A stretch of DNA of 22,419 nt, taken from contig CAAGKF010000254.1 in NCBI GenBank assembly GCA_900770345.1, positions 1 to 22,419 on the forward strand, written 5' to 3'. Below are positions 13,125-20,528 of the stretch, in pieces. The notes beneath the pieces are model-generated. The model saw only the letters and a list, made by a program, of their open reading frames with translations. It searched no databases and was not told the origin of the DNA. Position 1 is the stretch's first letter. Each line of letters begins with the position of its first letter. This DNA is from Lachnospiraceae bacterium (GTDB lineage: Bacteria; Bacillota; Clostridia; Lachnospirales; Lachnospiraceae). Both the position numbers and the translations under genes were made by a program.

Positions 13125-14336
13125 ATGATATATATATTCCGGCGTTTTGTGAGAGAGGATGACTCCGTACCGGAACTGACTGACGGTTTTCAGAAAGCGC
13201 CGGGATCCCCTGAGGGGGGATTTCCGGCTTTCAGCTTTTGTACGGACAGACTCCCCCGGGGAATGTACAGGCTTCACATCGCCTTTACAGCCCGTAAAGA
13301 CATTTCAAGGCTTTATTTGTTTACCGGCAGAAAGCAGCTGAGGGAGATCCTTTCCCTGAAAAAGGGAGAGCGGTATGAGAATACCTTTTTTCAGCTTGTG
13401 ACAGAGATCATTCCGCGTTTTTATGACAGAGCTTATCCGGTGGAGCGCCTGTTTTTTTCCTTCTGCGGGGCAGAGGAAGGAGCTGTTGAACCGGATGACT
13501 GTTATGTGGAACCGGCCGCAGAAGGACAAAGGATCTTTCTCTGCGGGGATTCCACAGTGACGGATCATCCGGGTGATCTTCCGTATCATCCGGGAGCCTG
13601 TTATGCGGCCTGGGGACAGGCGCTTCCGGCGTTTTTGACAGGGGACACCGCGGTGGAAAATCAGGCGCACTGCGGCCTGACAACGGAGACTTTCCGGCAG
13701 GAGGGACATTTGGATATTGTGAAAAAATATATCAGACCGGGAGATCTGTGTCTGATCCAGTTTGCTCACAATGATCAGAAGCTTCCCCATCTTCTTGCGG
13801 ACAGGGAGTACCCGCGGAATCTGGAAAGGATGATAAGGGAGCTGCGGGAAAAAGGCGCTGAGCCGGTGCTGGTAACGCCTCTCGGAAGGAATATCTGGAA
13901 TAAGGACGGAACCTATAGGGAGCTTCTTGGAGAACACACCCGTGCAGTAAAGGAGACGGGGATCAGGGAGCAGGTTCCTGTGATCGATCTGCATCAGTTT
14001 TCTGTGGATTTTATCAGAAAAAAGGGGATGGAGGCAGCATGCAGCTATTTCCATCCGGATGATTATACTCATACCAATGAATACGGGGCCTATGTATTTG
14101 CAGCTTTTATGGCCGGACAGCTTTGCCGGCTGTTTCCGGACAGGCTCACGGTACGGAAAGCTGTTGATTTTGAACCGCCTGCGGGACTGTGGAAACAGCT
14201 GGCAGGGAAAAAATGCGGCGCCGGAGGACGCGGACAAAAGGAAGAATTTGACGCCATGGAAAAGTCTGTGGCCGCCCTTCTTGCGGCTGTCGCAGCGGCG
14301 AAGGGAGAGAAGGACGGGCAGACAGAAAGTTTATAG
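13125..14336 (+). CDS. SGNH-family esterase, probable rhamnogalacturonan acetylesterase (CE12-like)
   Basis: This 403-residue protein without signal peptide has two parts. Residues 1-130 are a beta-rich accessory domain. The SGNH/GDSL hydrolase domain covers ~135-345: block I IFLCGDSTVTD with nucleophile S143, block III QFAHNDQK (N216), and block V HPDDYTHTNEYGA with D313 and H316 completing the triad. The GDSTVTD and D-x-x-H-x-N forms are those of CE12 rhamnogalacturonan and pectin acetylesterases, so it probably removes acetyl groups from imported pectin fragments. The last ~45 residues are an Ala/Lys-rich tail outside the fold. The start follows AAAGGAA at a rather long 11-nt gap. It is second in the GH105 operon. 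The accessory domain and exact substrate are not identified. Confidence 0.82.
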   Translation: MIYIFRRFVREDDSVPELTDGFQKAPGSPEGGFPAFSFCTDRLPRGMYRLHIAFTARKDISRLYLFTGRKQLREILSLKKGERYENTFFQLVTEIIPRFYDRAYPVERLFFSFCGAEEGAVEPDDCYVEPAAEGQRIFLCGDSTVTDHPGDLPYHPGACYAAWGQALPAFLTGDTAVENQAHCGLTTETFRQEGHLDIVKKYIRPGDLCLIQFAHNDQKLPHLLADREYPRNLERMIRELREKGAEPVLVTPLGRNIWNKDGTYRELLGEHTRAVKETGIREQVPVIDLHQFSVDFIRKKGMEAACSYFHPDDYTHTNEYGAYVFAAFMAGQLCRLFPDRLTVRKAVDFEPPAGLWKQLAGKKCGAGGRGQKEEFDAMEKSVAALLAAVAAAKGEKDGQTESL

Positions 14337-14348
14337 TTTGTGCACAAA
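14337..14348. promoter_or_regulatory. Perfect 12-bp palindrome TTTGTGCACAAA
   Basis: A perfect 12-bp palindrome begins immediately after the esterase stop codon and lies 90 nt before the cell-wall-binding protein start. It is similar in form to the TTTGTACA elements at the TRAP and GH105 promoters. It may be an operator for the following gene; no convincing promoter was resolved beside it. Confidence 0.4.
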
Positions 14349-14437
14349 TTGAACACAGAATGCACACAGTTTTCCTTTATCCTGTAAGAAATGGTAATGA
14401 TACCCTCCGGGGCAATCAGGAAACAGGAGGAAACGAT

Positions 14438-15439
14438 ATGAACGTATGGAAGAAATTAACGGCAGCCTTTGCGGCTGCAGCAGTGATGTCAATGCCGGTG
14501 ACGGCTCTGGCGGCAACGGGAACGAAGATCAGCAGTGTATCAATCAAGATTTCTTCGGATATTGAGGTGGGAGACAGCGACAGTGATGTGGATGTCACTA
14601 CCAGCTCCAGCAAGTACAGTGTGGATGATGTGGAGGTTACCAATGAACCCGACGATGAGTGGGAGGACGGCGACAAGCCGAAGCTGAAGATTACGCTGGA
14701 GGCAGACGACGATTATTATTTCGGATCTTTTACCAAGAGCAGTGTTACTCTCAGCGGTTCTGACGGAACAGTAACATCTGTCAGCAGAGACGGGACCACC
14801 ACTCTGTATGTTTATGTGACGCTGGATGCCCTGGACGATGATGACGGTGATTATGATCTGGATGTGTACGGACTGGAGTGGGATGAGTCTGACGGCACGG
14901 CTTTCTGGGAGGAAGGCGAAGATGCGAAAAAGTATGAGGTTCGCCTTTACAGAGGAAGCTCCGCTGTAACCTCCATCTTTACTACCACCAATACAAGCTA
15001 TGACTTTTCCGGCTATATTACAAAGAGCGGAACCTATACCTTTAAAGTGCGCGGCGTTTACAATTCTTCCAATAAGGGAGACTGGGAGGAATCTGATTCC
15101 TGGTATGTCTCTTCCGATGAAGCGGAAGAAATCAGTTCTTCTTCCGGTATTTCTGCCTCCGGTTCCTCCGGTCCGGCCTATACCGGCAGCGGAAACGGGG
15201 CCTGGCTGAGAGACGATATCGGCTGGTGGTACTGCAACGCGGACAAGAGCTATCCGGTCAGCCAGTGGCAGTATATCGACGGGTGCTGGTATTATTTTAA
15301 TGAATCCGGTTACATGATGACAGGATGGATTCTGTGGAACTCCCAGTGGTTTTACTGCGGCGCAGACGGTGCAATGTGGGCAAATGCCACGACGCCGGAC
15401 GGATATTATGTGGGAAGCGACGGAGCGTGGGTGCAGTAA
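14438..15439 (+). CDS. Secreted cell-wall-binding repeat protein with beta-sandwich domains
   Basis: This 333-residue exported protein has a signal peptide at 1-25 (KK start, hydrophobic core, ALA-A cleavage). Residues ~27-150 are very acidic and Ser/Thr-rich, beta-type, and hold the DDEWEDGDKPKLKITLEADDDYY stretch; the DALDDDDGDYDLD run could bind Ca2+. Residues ~150-230 resemble a fibronectin-III-like module (AKKYEVRLYRGSSAVTS, SGTYTFKVRGVYNSS). A Ser-rich linker follows, and ~254-333 are choline-binding-type cell-wall repeats (DDIGWWYCNADKSYP, WQYIDGCWYYFNESGYMMTG, WFYCGADGAM) that hold proteins to the wall. No catalytic motif is seen, so it may be a binding or adhesion protein. The ATG at 14438 follows CAGGAGG with an 8-nt gap. 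It may or may not belong functionally to the pectin genes upstream. Confidence 0.8.
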   Translation: MNVWKKLTAAFAAAAVMSMPVTALAATGTKISSVSIKISSDIEVGDSDSDVDVTTSSSKYSVDDVEVTNEPDDEWEDGDKPKLKITLEADDDYYFGSFTKSSVTLSGSDGTVTSVSRDGTTTLYVYVTLDALDDDDGDYDLDVYGLEWDESDGTAFWEEGEDAKKYEVRLYRGSSAVTSIFTTTNTSYDFSGYITKSGTYTFKVRGVYNSSNKGDWEESDSWYVSSDEAEEISSSSGISASGSSGPAYTGSGNGAWLRDDIGWWYCNADKSYPVSQWQYIDGCWYYFNESGYMMTGWILWNSQWFYCGADGAMWANATTPDGYYVGSDGAWVQ

Positions 15440-15478
15440 CGCCTGCTGAGGATGGATAAGAAAACTGCCCTTACAAAC

Positions 15479-15507
15479 TTGACATAAACCCGGTATGGGT
15501 GTATTAT
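15479..15507 (+). promoter_or_regulatory. Strong sigma-A promoter ahead of a short transcribed leader
   Basis: A perfect TTGACA (15479-15484) is followed after 17 nt by TATTAT (15502-15507), which overlaps a TATAAT (15505-15510). The predicted start point is about 15514, only ~40 nt before a strong terminator stem. Confidence 0.75.
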
Positions 15508-15513
15508 AATAGC

Positions 15514-15590
15514 AGCAGAGAAAAGATGCTATGTGTATTGTATCACAAAGCGAATCCCCTGAGAGATGCGCCTCTCAGGGGATTTTTTTC
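15514..15590 (+). ncRNA. Candidate ~75-nt small RNA or terminated leader
   Basis: A strong promoter at 15479-15507 and a strong terminator at 15553-15589 bracket about 75 nt with no convincing open reading frame. A 23-codon frame from 15526 has no Shine-Dalgarno and runs through the terminator. The unit may make a stable small RNA. Alternatively it is the attenuated leader of the oxidoreductase gene, whose start lies 40 nt further on. Confidence 0.45.
15553..15589 (+). terminator. Strong intrinsic terminator / possible attenuator
   Basis: A 13-bp perfect stem (left arm AATCCCCTGAGAG, right arm CTCTCAGGGGATT) has an ATGCGC loop, and the right arm runs into a T7 tract. It also serves to end transcripts from the cell-wall-binding protein gene, which has no other terminator. 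Confidence 0.9.
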
Positions 15591-15629
15591 TTTTTAGGAA
15601 AGTTCTGTCAGAAGAAAGGATGAAAAAGT

Positions 15630-16640
15630 ATGAGCAGAATATGTAAGGATAAAATTCGTTTTGCAACCATCGGCACAAATTTTATTGTAGACTGGTTTCT
15701 GGAGGCGGCGGCTGTCTGTGACGGGCTGCAGCATCAGGCTGTTTATTCCAGAAATGAGGAAAAAGGGCGGGCGTTTGCGGAAAAATACGGAGTTTCCAGG
15801 GTTTATACGAGCCTGGAGGAGCTGGCGGAGTCAAAGGAGATCGATGCGGTGTACATCGCAAGCCCCAACAGTCTGCATTTTGGGCAGGCAGCCAGGATGC
15901 TGAAGGCGGGAAAGCATGTGCTCTGTGAGAAGACTATTACTTCCAATCCCAGGGAGCTTAGAGTTCTTCTTGAGCTGGCGAAGGAGCATCAGGTGACCAT
16001 ACTGGAGGCCATGCGTTCCGCCTTTGATCCCGGTTTTCAGACGATCCGGGAAAATCTGGGACGGCTGGGGAAGATCCGGAGAGTGACCTTCCAGTATGGG
16101 AAGTATTCCTCCCGCTACGATCATTTTAAGGAAGGAATCATAGAAAATGCTTTTAATCCGGCACTGTCAAACGGTGCGCTGACCGATATCGGCGTATACT
16201 GCGTGCATCCGCTGGTGAAGCTTTTCGGAATGCCGAAGAGGGTGATCGCCGACGGAATCTTTCTGGAGAACGGCGTGGATGCTGCCGGCACTGTTCTGGC
16301 AGATTACGACGGGATGCAGGCGGAGCTTCTTTATTCCAAAATTTCCGACAACCGTCTTCCAAGCCAGATTCAGGGAGAGGAGGGGACCATGCTCATTGAG
16401 GATATCCCCAATCCTTATCAGGTGACGCTTATTGACAGAAAGGGCCGCGAAGAGGTGCTGATCTCCAGGGAAAATGAGAGAAACCTGATTTATGAGGCAC
16501 AGGAATGGGCCCGTGTGATAAACGGGGAATCGGATGCCGGTCTTCATAACCGTTTTTCCGTAATGGAGCTGGAGGTAATGGAGGAAGTAAAGAAACAGCT
16601 GGGAATCTGCTTCCCGGCAGATAAGGAGGATATATTATAA
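15630..16640 (+). CDS. Gfo/Idh/MocA-family NAD(P)-dependent oxidoreductase
   Basis: This 336-residue cytoplasmic dehydrogenase acts on an unknown sugar or polyol. The N-terminal Rossmann part begins IRFATIGTNFIVDWFLEAA. DAVYIASPNSLHFGQA and GKHVLCEKTITSN follow, the latter containing the family EK(P) motif with E100 and K101, here EKT instead of EKP. LSNGALTDIGVYCVHPL carries the D-x-x-x-x-x-H substrate/catalytic stretch of the C-terminal domain. The length is typical. The start follows AGAAAGGA with a 9-nt gap; an ATG at 15620 is out of frame. It lies between a terminator and the LeuCD array, which has its own extended -10 promoter, so joint expression is possible but not required. The glycine-poor ATIGTN fingerprint and EKT are mild deviations. 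Confidence 0.88.
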   Translation: MSRICKDKIRFATIGTNFIVDWFLEAAAVCDGLQHQAVYSRNEEKGRAFAEKYGVSRVYTSLEELAESKEIDAVYIASPNSLHFGQAARMLKAGKHVLCEKTITSNPRELRVLLELAKEHQVTILEAMRSAFDPGFQTIRENLGRLGKIRRVTFQYGKYSSRYDHFKEGIIENAFNPALSNGALTDIGVYCVHPLVKLFGMPKRVIADGIFLENGVDAAGTVLADYDGMQAELLYSKISDNRLPSQIQGEEGTMLIEDIPNPYQVTLIDRKGREEVLISRENERNLIYEAQEWARVINGESDAGLHNRFSVMELEVMEEVKKQLGICFPADKEDIL

Positions 16641-16693
16641 TCTGACGATATAGTAAGTATTCTTTTCATGTATTATGATTATAGCAAACCCTG

Positions 16694-16742
16694 TGATATA
16701 ATGTGGACATCGAGATATTTATTATCAGCTATTTATTATCAG
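16694..16742 (+). promoter_or_regulatory. Extended -10 promoter and 13-nt direct repeat leading the LeuCD array
   Basis: TGATATAAT (16694-16702) is a perfect extended -10; the -35 is weak. The 13-mer TATTTATTATCAG then occurs twice in a row (16716-16728 and 16730-16742) with one base between. The second copy merges with the AGGAGG of the first gene. The repeat sits in the 5' leader and could be a regulator or RNA-binding site. Confidence 0.55.
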
Positions 16743-16754
16743 GAGGAAAAAGAA

Positions 16755-17237
16755 ATGTCAGGCGGAACGATTTTTAAATTTCATAATGATCTGGATACGG
16801 ATCAGATCATAGCATCCCAGTATCTTCTGCTTCCCAATATTGAAGAAATGAAAGTACATACATTTGAATCACTGGATCCGGAATTCCCGCAGAAGGTAAA
16901 GCCGGGTGATTTTGTGGTAGGCGGAGAGAACTTCGGCTGCGGTTCCTCCAGGGAGCAGGCTCCCAGCGTGCTGAAGGCTCTGGGTGTGAAGGCTGTGATC
17001 GCCAAATCCTTTGCCAGGATCTTCTACCGCAATTCCATCAATATCGGCCTTCCCGTAATTGTCTGCAAGGAGCTTCCCGATGAGGTGAAGACCGGCGATA
17101 CCATGGAGCTTTCTTTAACAGAGGGCGTGGCAAAGGCCAACGGAAAAGAATATACCTGTACCAGGCTTCCTGAATATATGCAGAATATTCTGAATCAGGG
17201 CGGGCTGATCGCATCATTGAATAAGGAGGAAGCGTAA
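16755..17237 (+). CDS. LeuD-family hydro-lyase small subunit (pair 1)
   Basis: This 160-residue swivel-domain subunit of a heterodimeric aconitase-superfamily dehydratase partners with the gene 2 nt downstream. Motifs are the N-terminal DLDTDQIIASQYLLL, with the substrate-loop residues Y23-L-L-L26, and ENFGCGSSREQAPSVLKALG (59-78) with the catalytic Ser region, then AKSFARIFYRNSINIGLP. The length is standard for the short archaeal/clostridial LeuD type. The ATG at 16755 follows AGGAGG at 8 nt; a 29-codon upstream extension is discarded. Family knowledge: methanogen homoaconitase small subunits carry Arg at the third loop position, isopropylmalate isomerases a hydrophobic residue; here it is Leu, which argues against homoaconitate. 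Substrate unknown among isopropylmalate, dimethylmalate or similar acids. Confidence 0.88.
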   Translation: MSGGTIFKFHNDLDTDQIIASQYLLLPNIEEMKVHTFESLDPEFPQKVKPGDFVVGGENFGCGSSREQAPSVLKALGVKAVIAKSFARIFYRNSINIGLPVIVCKELPDEVKTGDTMELSLTEGVAKANGKEYTCTRLPEYMQNILNQGGLIASLNKEEA

Positions 17238-17239
17238 TC

Positions 17240-18490
17240 ATGGGAATGACAATTGCAGAAAAGATCATAGCGGCAGCGGCAGGCGTTGACAGCGTAAAGC
17301 CGGGAGATATCCACACTGTTAATCTGGACCGCCTTATGAGCAATGACGGAACCACTCATCTGACTGTTGATATGTACCGCAATAAATTAAAGCACCCGCG
17401 CATTGCGGATGCCGGAAAGCTGGTATTCATCGTGGATCACAACGTGCCGGCGGACAATCCCAAGACGGCGGCATCCCAGAAGAAGATGAGGGATTTCGCA
17501 AAGGAAAATCATATTGATTTCTGGGAAGGAAAAGGTGTGTGCCATCAGATCATGATGGAACATTATGTTTGTCCCGGAGAGCTGATCTTCGGCGCCGACA
17601 GCCATACCTGTACCTACGGAGCGCTGGGAGCCTTTGGAACCGGCGTGGGCTGCACCGATTTTCTCTACGGCATGGTTACGGGAACTTCCTGGGTACTGGT
17701 GCCTGAGACTGTGAAATTCAATCTTGTGGGAAAGCTTCGCCCGGGTGTTTACCCCAGAGATCTGATGCTTTCTATCATCGGTGAGATCGGCGCCAACGGC
17801 TGCAATTATCAGGTGATGGAGTTTACCGGTGAAGGCGCAAAGACCTTAAGCATCAATGACCGTATGGTTCTGTGCAATCTGGCTGTGGAAGCCGGAGCAA
17901 AGACCGGTATTTTTGAGGCGGATGAGCTGGCTCTGGAATACTTAAAGGAGCACGGAAGAAAGCCGAAGGCTGTTTATACCAGTGATCCGGATGCGGTTTA
18001 TGCGAGAGAATATACCTTTGATTTATCGAAGATCGAGCCGGTTGTGGCAAGACCTGATTTTGTGGATGATGTGATTCCGGCGAAGGAAGCCTGCGGCGTG
18101 AAGATCGATGAGGCTTTCCTGGGCTCCTGCAACAACGGCAGGATCGATGAGCTGCGGGTCGGCGCCGAGATCATCAGGGGCAAAAAGGTGGCAGAGAGAG
18201 TACGCTTCCTGGTAGTTCCGGCCAGCCAGGATGTATACAGACAGGCTTTAAAGGAAGGCCTGATCGATATCTTTATGGAGGCCGGAGCGATTGTCATGAA
18301 TCCCAACTGCAGTGTCTGCTGGGGAAGCTGCCAGGGCGTGATCGGGGAAAATGAGGTTCTGATCAGCACCGGAACACGCAACTTCAAGGGACGTGCCGGA
18401 CATCCCAGCTCTAAGGTTTATCTGGGCTCTGCCGCTACGGTGACGGCTTCCGCCATTGCCGGTGAGATCGCGCTGGCAGATCAGGTTTAA
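17240..18490 (+). CDS. LeuC-family hydro-lyase large subunit (pair 1), atypical signature
   Basis: This 416-residue Fe-S catalytic subunit has aconitase-fold motifs GKGVCHQIMMEHY, FGADSHTCTYGALGAFGTGVGCTD and MVTGTSWVLVPETVKF. The three presumed [4Fe-4S] ligands are C297 in LGSCNNGRIDELR, and C357 and C360 in NPNCSVCWGSC. Two signature positions differ from the usual: SCNNG instead of SCTNG, and NPNCSVCWGSCQG instead of the common PGC-x-x-C-x-G pattern, with an extra Cys at 364. This suggests a distinct specificity class. It is tightly coupled to its small subunit (2-nt gap, AAGGAGG within that gene). Pair 2 follows on the same strand after 32 nt. No leuA or leuB is in the window. 3-isopropylmalate dehydratase remains possible. 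Confidence 0.88.
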   Translation: MGMTIAEKIIAAAAGVDSVKPGDIHTVNLDRLMSNDGTTHLTVDMYRNKLKHPRIADAGKLVFIVDHNVPADNPKTAASQKKMRDFAKENHIDFWEGKGVCHQIMMEHYVCPGELIFGADSHTCTYGALGAFGTGVGCTDFLYGMVTGTSWVLVPETVKFNLVGKLRPGVYPRDLMLSIIGEIGANGCNYQVMEFTGEGAKTLSINDRMVLCNLAVEAGAKTGIFEADELALEYLKEHGRKPKAVYTSDPDAVYAREYTFDLSKIEPVVARPDFVDDVIPAKEACGVKIDEAFLGSCNNGRIDELRVGAEIIRGKKVAERVRFLVVPASQDVYRQALKEGLIDIFMEAGAIVMNPNCSVCWGSCQGVIGENEVLISTGTRNFKGRAGHPSSKVYLGSAATVTASAIAGEIALADQV

Positions 18491-18522
18491 GATGTTTGTA
18501 TTTGAAAGGAATAAAGACAGTT

Positions 18523-19014
18523 ATGGAAACATTTGCAGGTAAGGTCTGGGTGCTGGGTGACGACATTGATACGGATATTATTATTCCGACGGAATACCTG
18601 GCCCTGAAGACCATTGACGATATGAAGCAGTACGGATTTTCTCCCCTGCGCCCGGAGCTGGCGGCGCAGATCGGAGAGGGAGATATTATTGTGGCAGGCA
18701 AGAACTTCGGCTGCGGCTCTTCCAGGGAGCAGGCGCCGGAGATCATCAAGGCGCTGGGAATCCGGTGTGTGATCGCCAAATCCTTTGCCAGAATTTTCTT
18801 CCGCAATTCCATCAACAACGGACTTCTTCTGATTGAACAGCCGGATCTGTATGATGATATGACAGAAGGCGATACCATCACCGTTGCGGTAAATCATTAT
18901 GTGGATTATAAGGGAAAGCAGTACCCGATTGCCTCGCTGCCTCAGAATCTGGTCGAGATCATTAACGCAGGCGGTCTGGTGAAGGCCATGAGAAAACGGA
19001 ACGGGCTGGACTGA
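18523..19014 (+). CDS. LeuD-family hydro-lyase small subunit (pair 2)
   Basis: This 163-residue small subunit is paralogous to the one at 16755. Motifs are DDIDTDIIIPTEYLAL with loop Y25-L-A-L28, KNFGCGSSREQAPEIIKALG, and AKSFARIFFRNSINNGLL. The third loop position is Ala, again not the Arg of homoaconitase. The ATG at 18523 is taken, with GAAAGGA 11 nt upstream; an in-frame TTG at 18496 lacks a ribosome binding site. The C-terminus (AGGLVKAMRKRNG) is the usual family end. It lies between two large-subunit genes (32 nt after the first, 42 nt before the second) and by spacing and order should pair with the downstream one. The precise substrate cannot be read from the sequence. Confidence 0.88.
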   Translation: METFAGKVWVLGDDIDTDIIIPTEYLALKTIDDMKQYGFSPLRPELAAQIGEGDIIVAGKNFGCGSSREQAPEIIKALGIRCVIAKSFARIFFRNSINNGLLLIEQPDLYDDMTEGDTITVAVNHYVDYKGKQYPIASLPQNLVEIINAGGLVKAMRKRNGLD

Positions 19015-19056
19015 GGACGGACCGGATTAAGAAGAGACTGGTTGAAGGAGATTACA

Positions 19057-20301
19057 ATGGGAAATACAATCATTGAAAAGATTATCAGGCACAATACGGG
19101 AGCGGCTCAGGTAAAGCCGGGAGATATTGTGACCGTCAATGTGGACCGCGTTATGATCCACGATATTTTCATCCCCTTTGTGGCAGAGAAATTTGAGGAG
19201 ATGGGTTTTCAGAAGCTGTGGGATCCGGATAAGGTGGTTCTGATTTACGACCATCTGGTGCCGGCCAGTCAGCTGGATGATACCAGACATTTCCGCGTGG
19301 GAGACGCCTTTGCAGCAAAATACGGCATGAAAAATGTGCACCGCAGCGACGGTATCTGCCATCAGCTGATGACGGAGGCAGGCTATGTAAAGCCGGGAAA
19401 TGTGGTATTCGGTACAGACAGCCATACCACCACCTACGGCTGTGTGGGAGCCTTTTCTTCCGGGATCGGATATACGGAGATGGCCAGTATTCTGGGAACG
19501 GGAACCATGTGGATCAAGGTTCCGGAGACCATTAAGATCGTGATCGACGGAGAGCTTCCGGCCAATGTGATGTCAAAGGATATTATCCTGCGGATCATCG
19601 GCGATCTGAGAGCCGACGGCGCTACCTACTGTGCACTGGAATTTTCAGGAAGCACTGTAGAAAAGATGTCGGTTGCCAGCCGTATGACGATGTCCAATAT
19701 GGCAATCGAGGCAGGAGCGAAATGTGCGCTGTTCACCCCTGATGAGAAGACGGCGGAGTACTGTGAGATCCGGCTGAATGATTTCCAGAAGAGCCTGACG
19801 GGGGATGCAGACGCTGTTTACAAGAAGACGCTGGTATATAAGGCAGAGGATCTGGTGCCTGTTATGGCCTGTCCGTCTCAGGTGGATAAGATTGAAAATG
19901 TAAGCAGCCTGGAGGGTACGGAGATCGATCAGGTATTTATCGGTTCCTGTACCAACGGACGTCTGGAGGATCTGATGGCGGCGGCAGAGGTGCTGAAAGG
20001 CAGAAAGGTGGCCGATTATGTGAAGCTGATCGTTACGCCGGCCAGCCGCAAGATCTACCGGCAGGCACTGGCCAACGGAACACTGGATATACTGGCTGAG
20101 GCAGGAGCTGTTATTACCCATCCCGGCTGCGGTCTCTGCTGCGGCAGGACCGGCGGTATTTTAAGCGACGGCGAGCGTGTGGTAGCAACCAACAACCGCA
20201 ATTTCCTGGGACGCATGGGTACCTCCAAGGTGGAGATCTATCTGGCATCCCCGAAGACGGCGGCAGCCTGCGCGGCGGCGGGAAAAATTGTCTGCCCATA
20301 A
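19057..20301 (+). CDS. LeuC-family hydro-lyase large subunit (pair 2), canonical signature
   Basis: This 414-residue large subunit has canonical motifs: HRSDGICHQLMTE, VVFGTDSHTTTYGCVGAFSSGIG, GTGTMWIKVPETIK. Its Fe-S ligands are C298 in FIGSCTNGRLEDL and C358 and C361 in HPGCGLCCGRTGG, followed by ATNNRNFLGRMGT. Unlike its paralogue at 17240 it keeps SCTNG and PGC-x-x-C-x-G, so it looks closer to ordinary isopropylmalate/homoaconitate-type enzymes. The ATG at 19057 follows AAGGAG at 6 nt; the upstream in-frame TTG overlaps that site and is discarded. It is last gene of the array, closed by a terminator at 20374. The arrangement small-large-small-large in one run is unusual; both may form one degradative route, or be independent duplicates. 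Confidence 0.9.
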   Translation: MGNTIIEKIIRHNTGAAQVKPGDIVTVNVDRVMIHDIFIPFVAEKFEEMGFQKLWDPDKVVLIYDHLVPASQLDDTRHFRVGDAFAAKYGMKNVHRSDGICHQLMTEAGYVKPGNVVFGTDSHTTTYGCVGAFSSGIGYTEMASILGTGTMWIKVPETIKIVIDGELPANVMSKDIILRIIGDLRADGATYCALEFSGSTVEKMSVASRMTMSNMAIEAGAKCALFTPDEKTAEYCEIRLNDFQKSLTGDADAVYKKTLVYKAEDLVPVMACPSQVDKIENVSSLEGTEIDQVFIGSCTNGRLEDLMAAAEVLKGRKVADYVKLIVTPASRKIYRQALANGTLDILAEAGAVITHPGCGLCCGRTGGILSDGERVVATNNRNFLGRMGTSKVEIYLASPKTAAACAAAGKIVCP

Positions 20302-20373
20302 CAGGACGGCATGCAGAATACATACAGAGTATATGTAAAATGCGAAAGCTCAGAACAAAATATGATATGCGCT

Positions 20374-20413
20374 AAAAAGGCGGGGCCTTATTAAAAAGGC
20401 TTCCGTCTTTTTT
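20374..20413 (+). terminator. Intrinsic terminator of the LeuCD array
   Basis: AAAAAGGCGGGGCCT (20374-20388) pairs imperfectly with AGGCTTCCGTCTTTTT (20397 on), and the right arm runs into a T-tract. It marks the border between moderate-GC and AT-rich sequence. Confidence 0.7.
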
Positions 20414-20448
20414 GCAAAGAGAAGAGAACATAAATGTTTTAATGTATA

Positions 20449-20477
20449 TTGACAAAGCAAATTACATATACTAAAAT
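20449..20477 (+). promoter_or_regulatory. Sigma-A promoter of the ParA-like gene
   Basis: A perfect TTGACA (20449-20454) is followed after exactly 17 nt by TAAAAT (20472-20477). It lies about 50 nt ahead of the start codon, in AT-rich DNA. Confidence 0.8.
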
Positions 20478-20528
20478 TAGATTTACAAACAGATAAAAAA
20501 AACGTAAAACTAATAAGGAGATATGGGT

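Noticed and set aside
15526..15597. 23-codon frame beginning ATG CTA TGT, possible leader peptide
   Set aside because: No Shine-Dalgarno upstream, and the frame reads straight through the terminator stem and T-tract; it shows no run of regulatory codons.
16755..20301. Calling either LeuCD pair homoaconitase
   Set aside because: Both small subunits lack the loop Arg associated with homoaconitate binding in methanogen enzymes.
20523..20528. Start of the ParA-like protein at 20523
   Set aside because: Only 2 nt from AAGGAG; the in-frame ATG at 20529 has proper 8-nt spacing.
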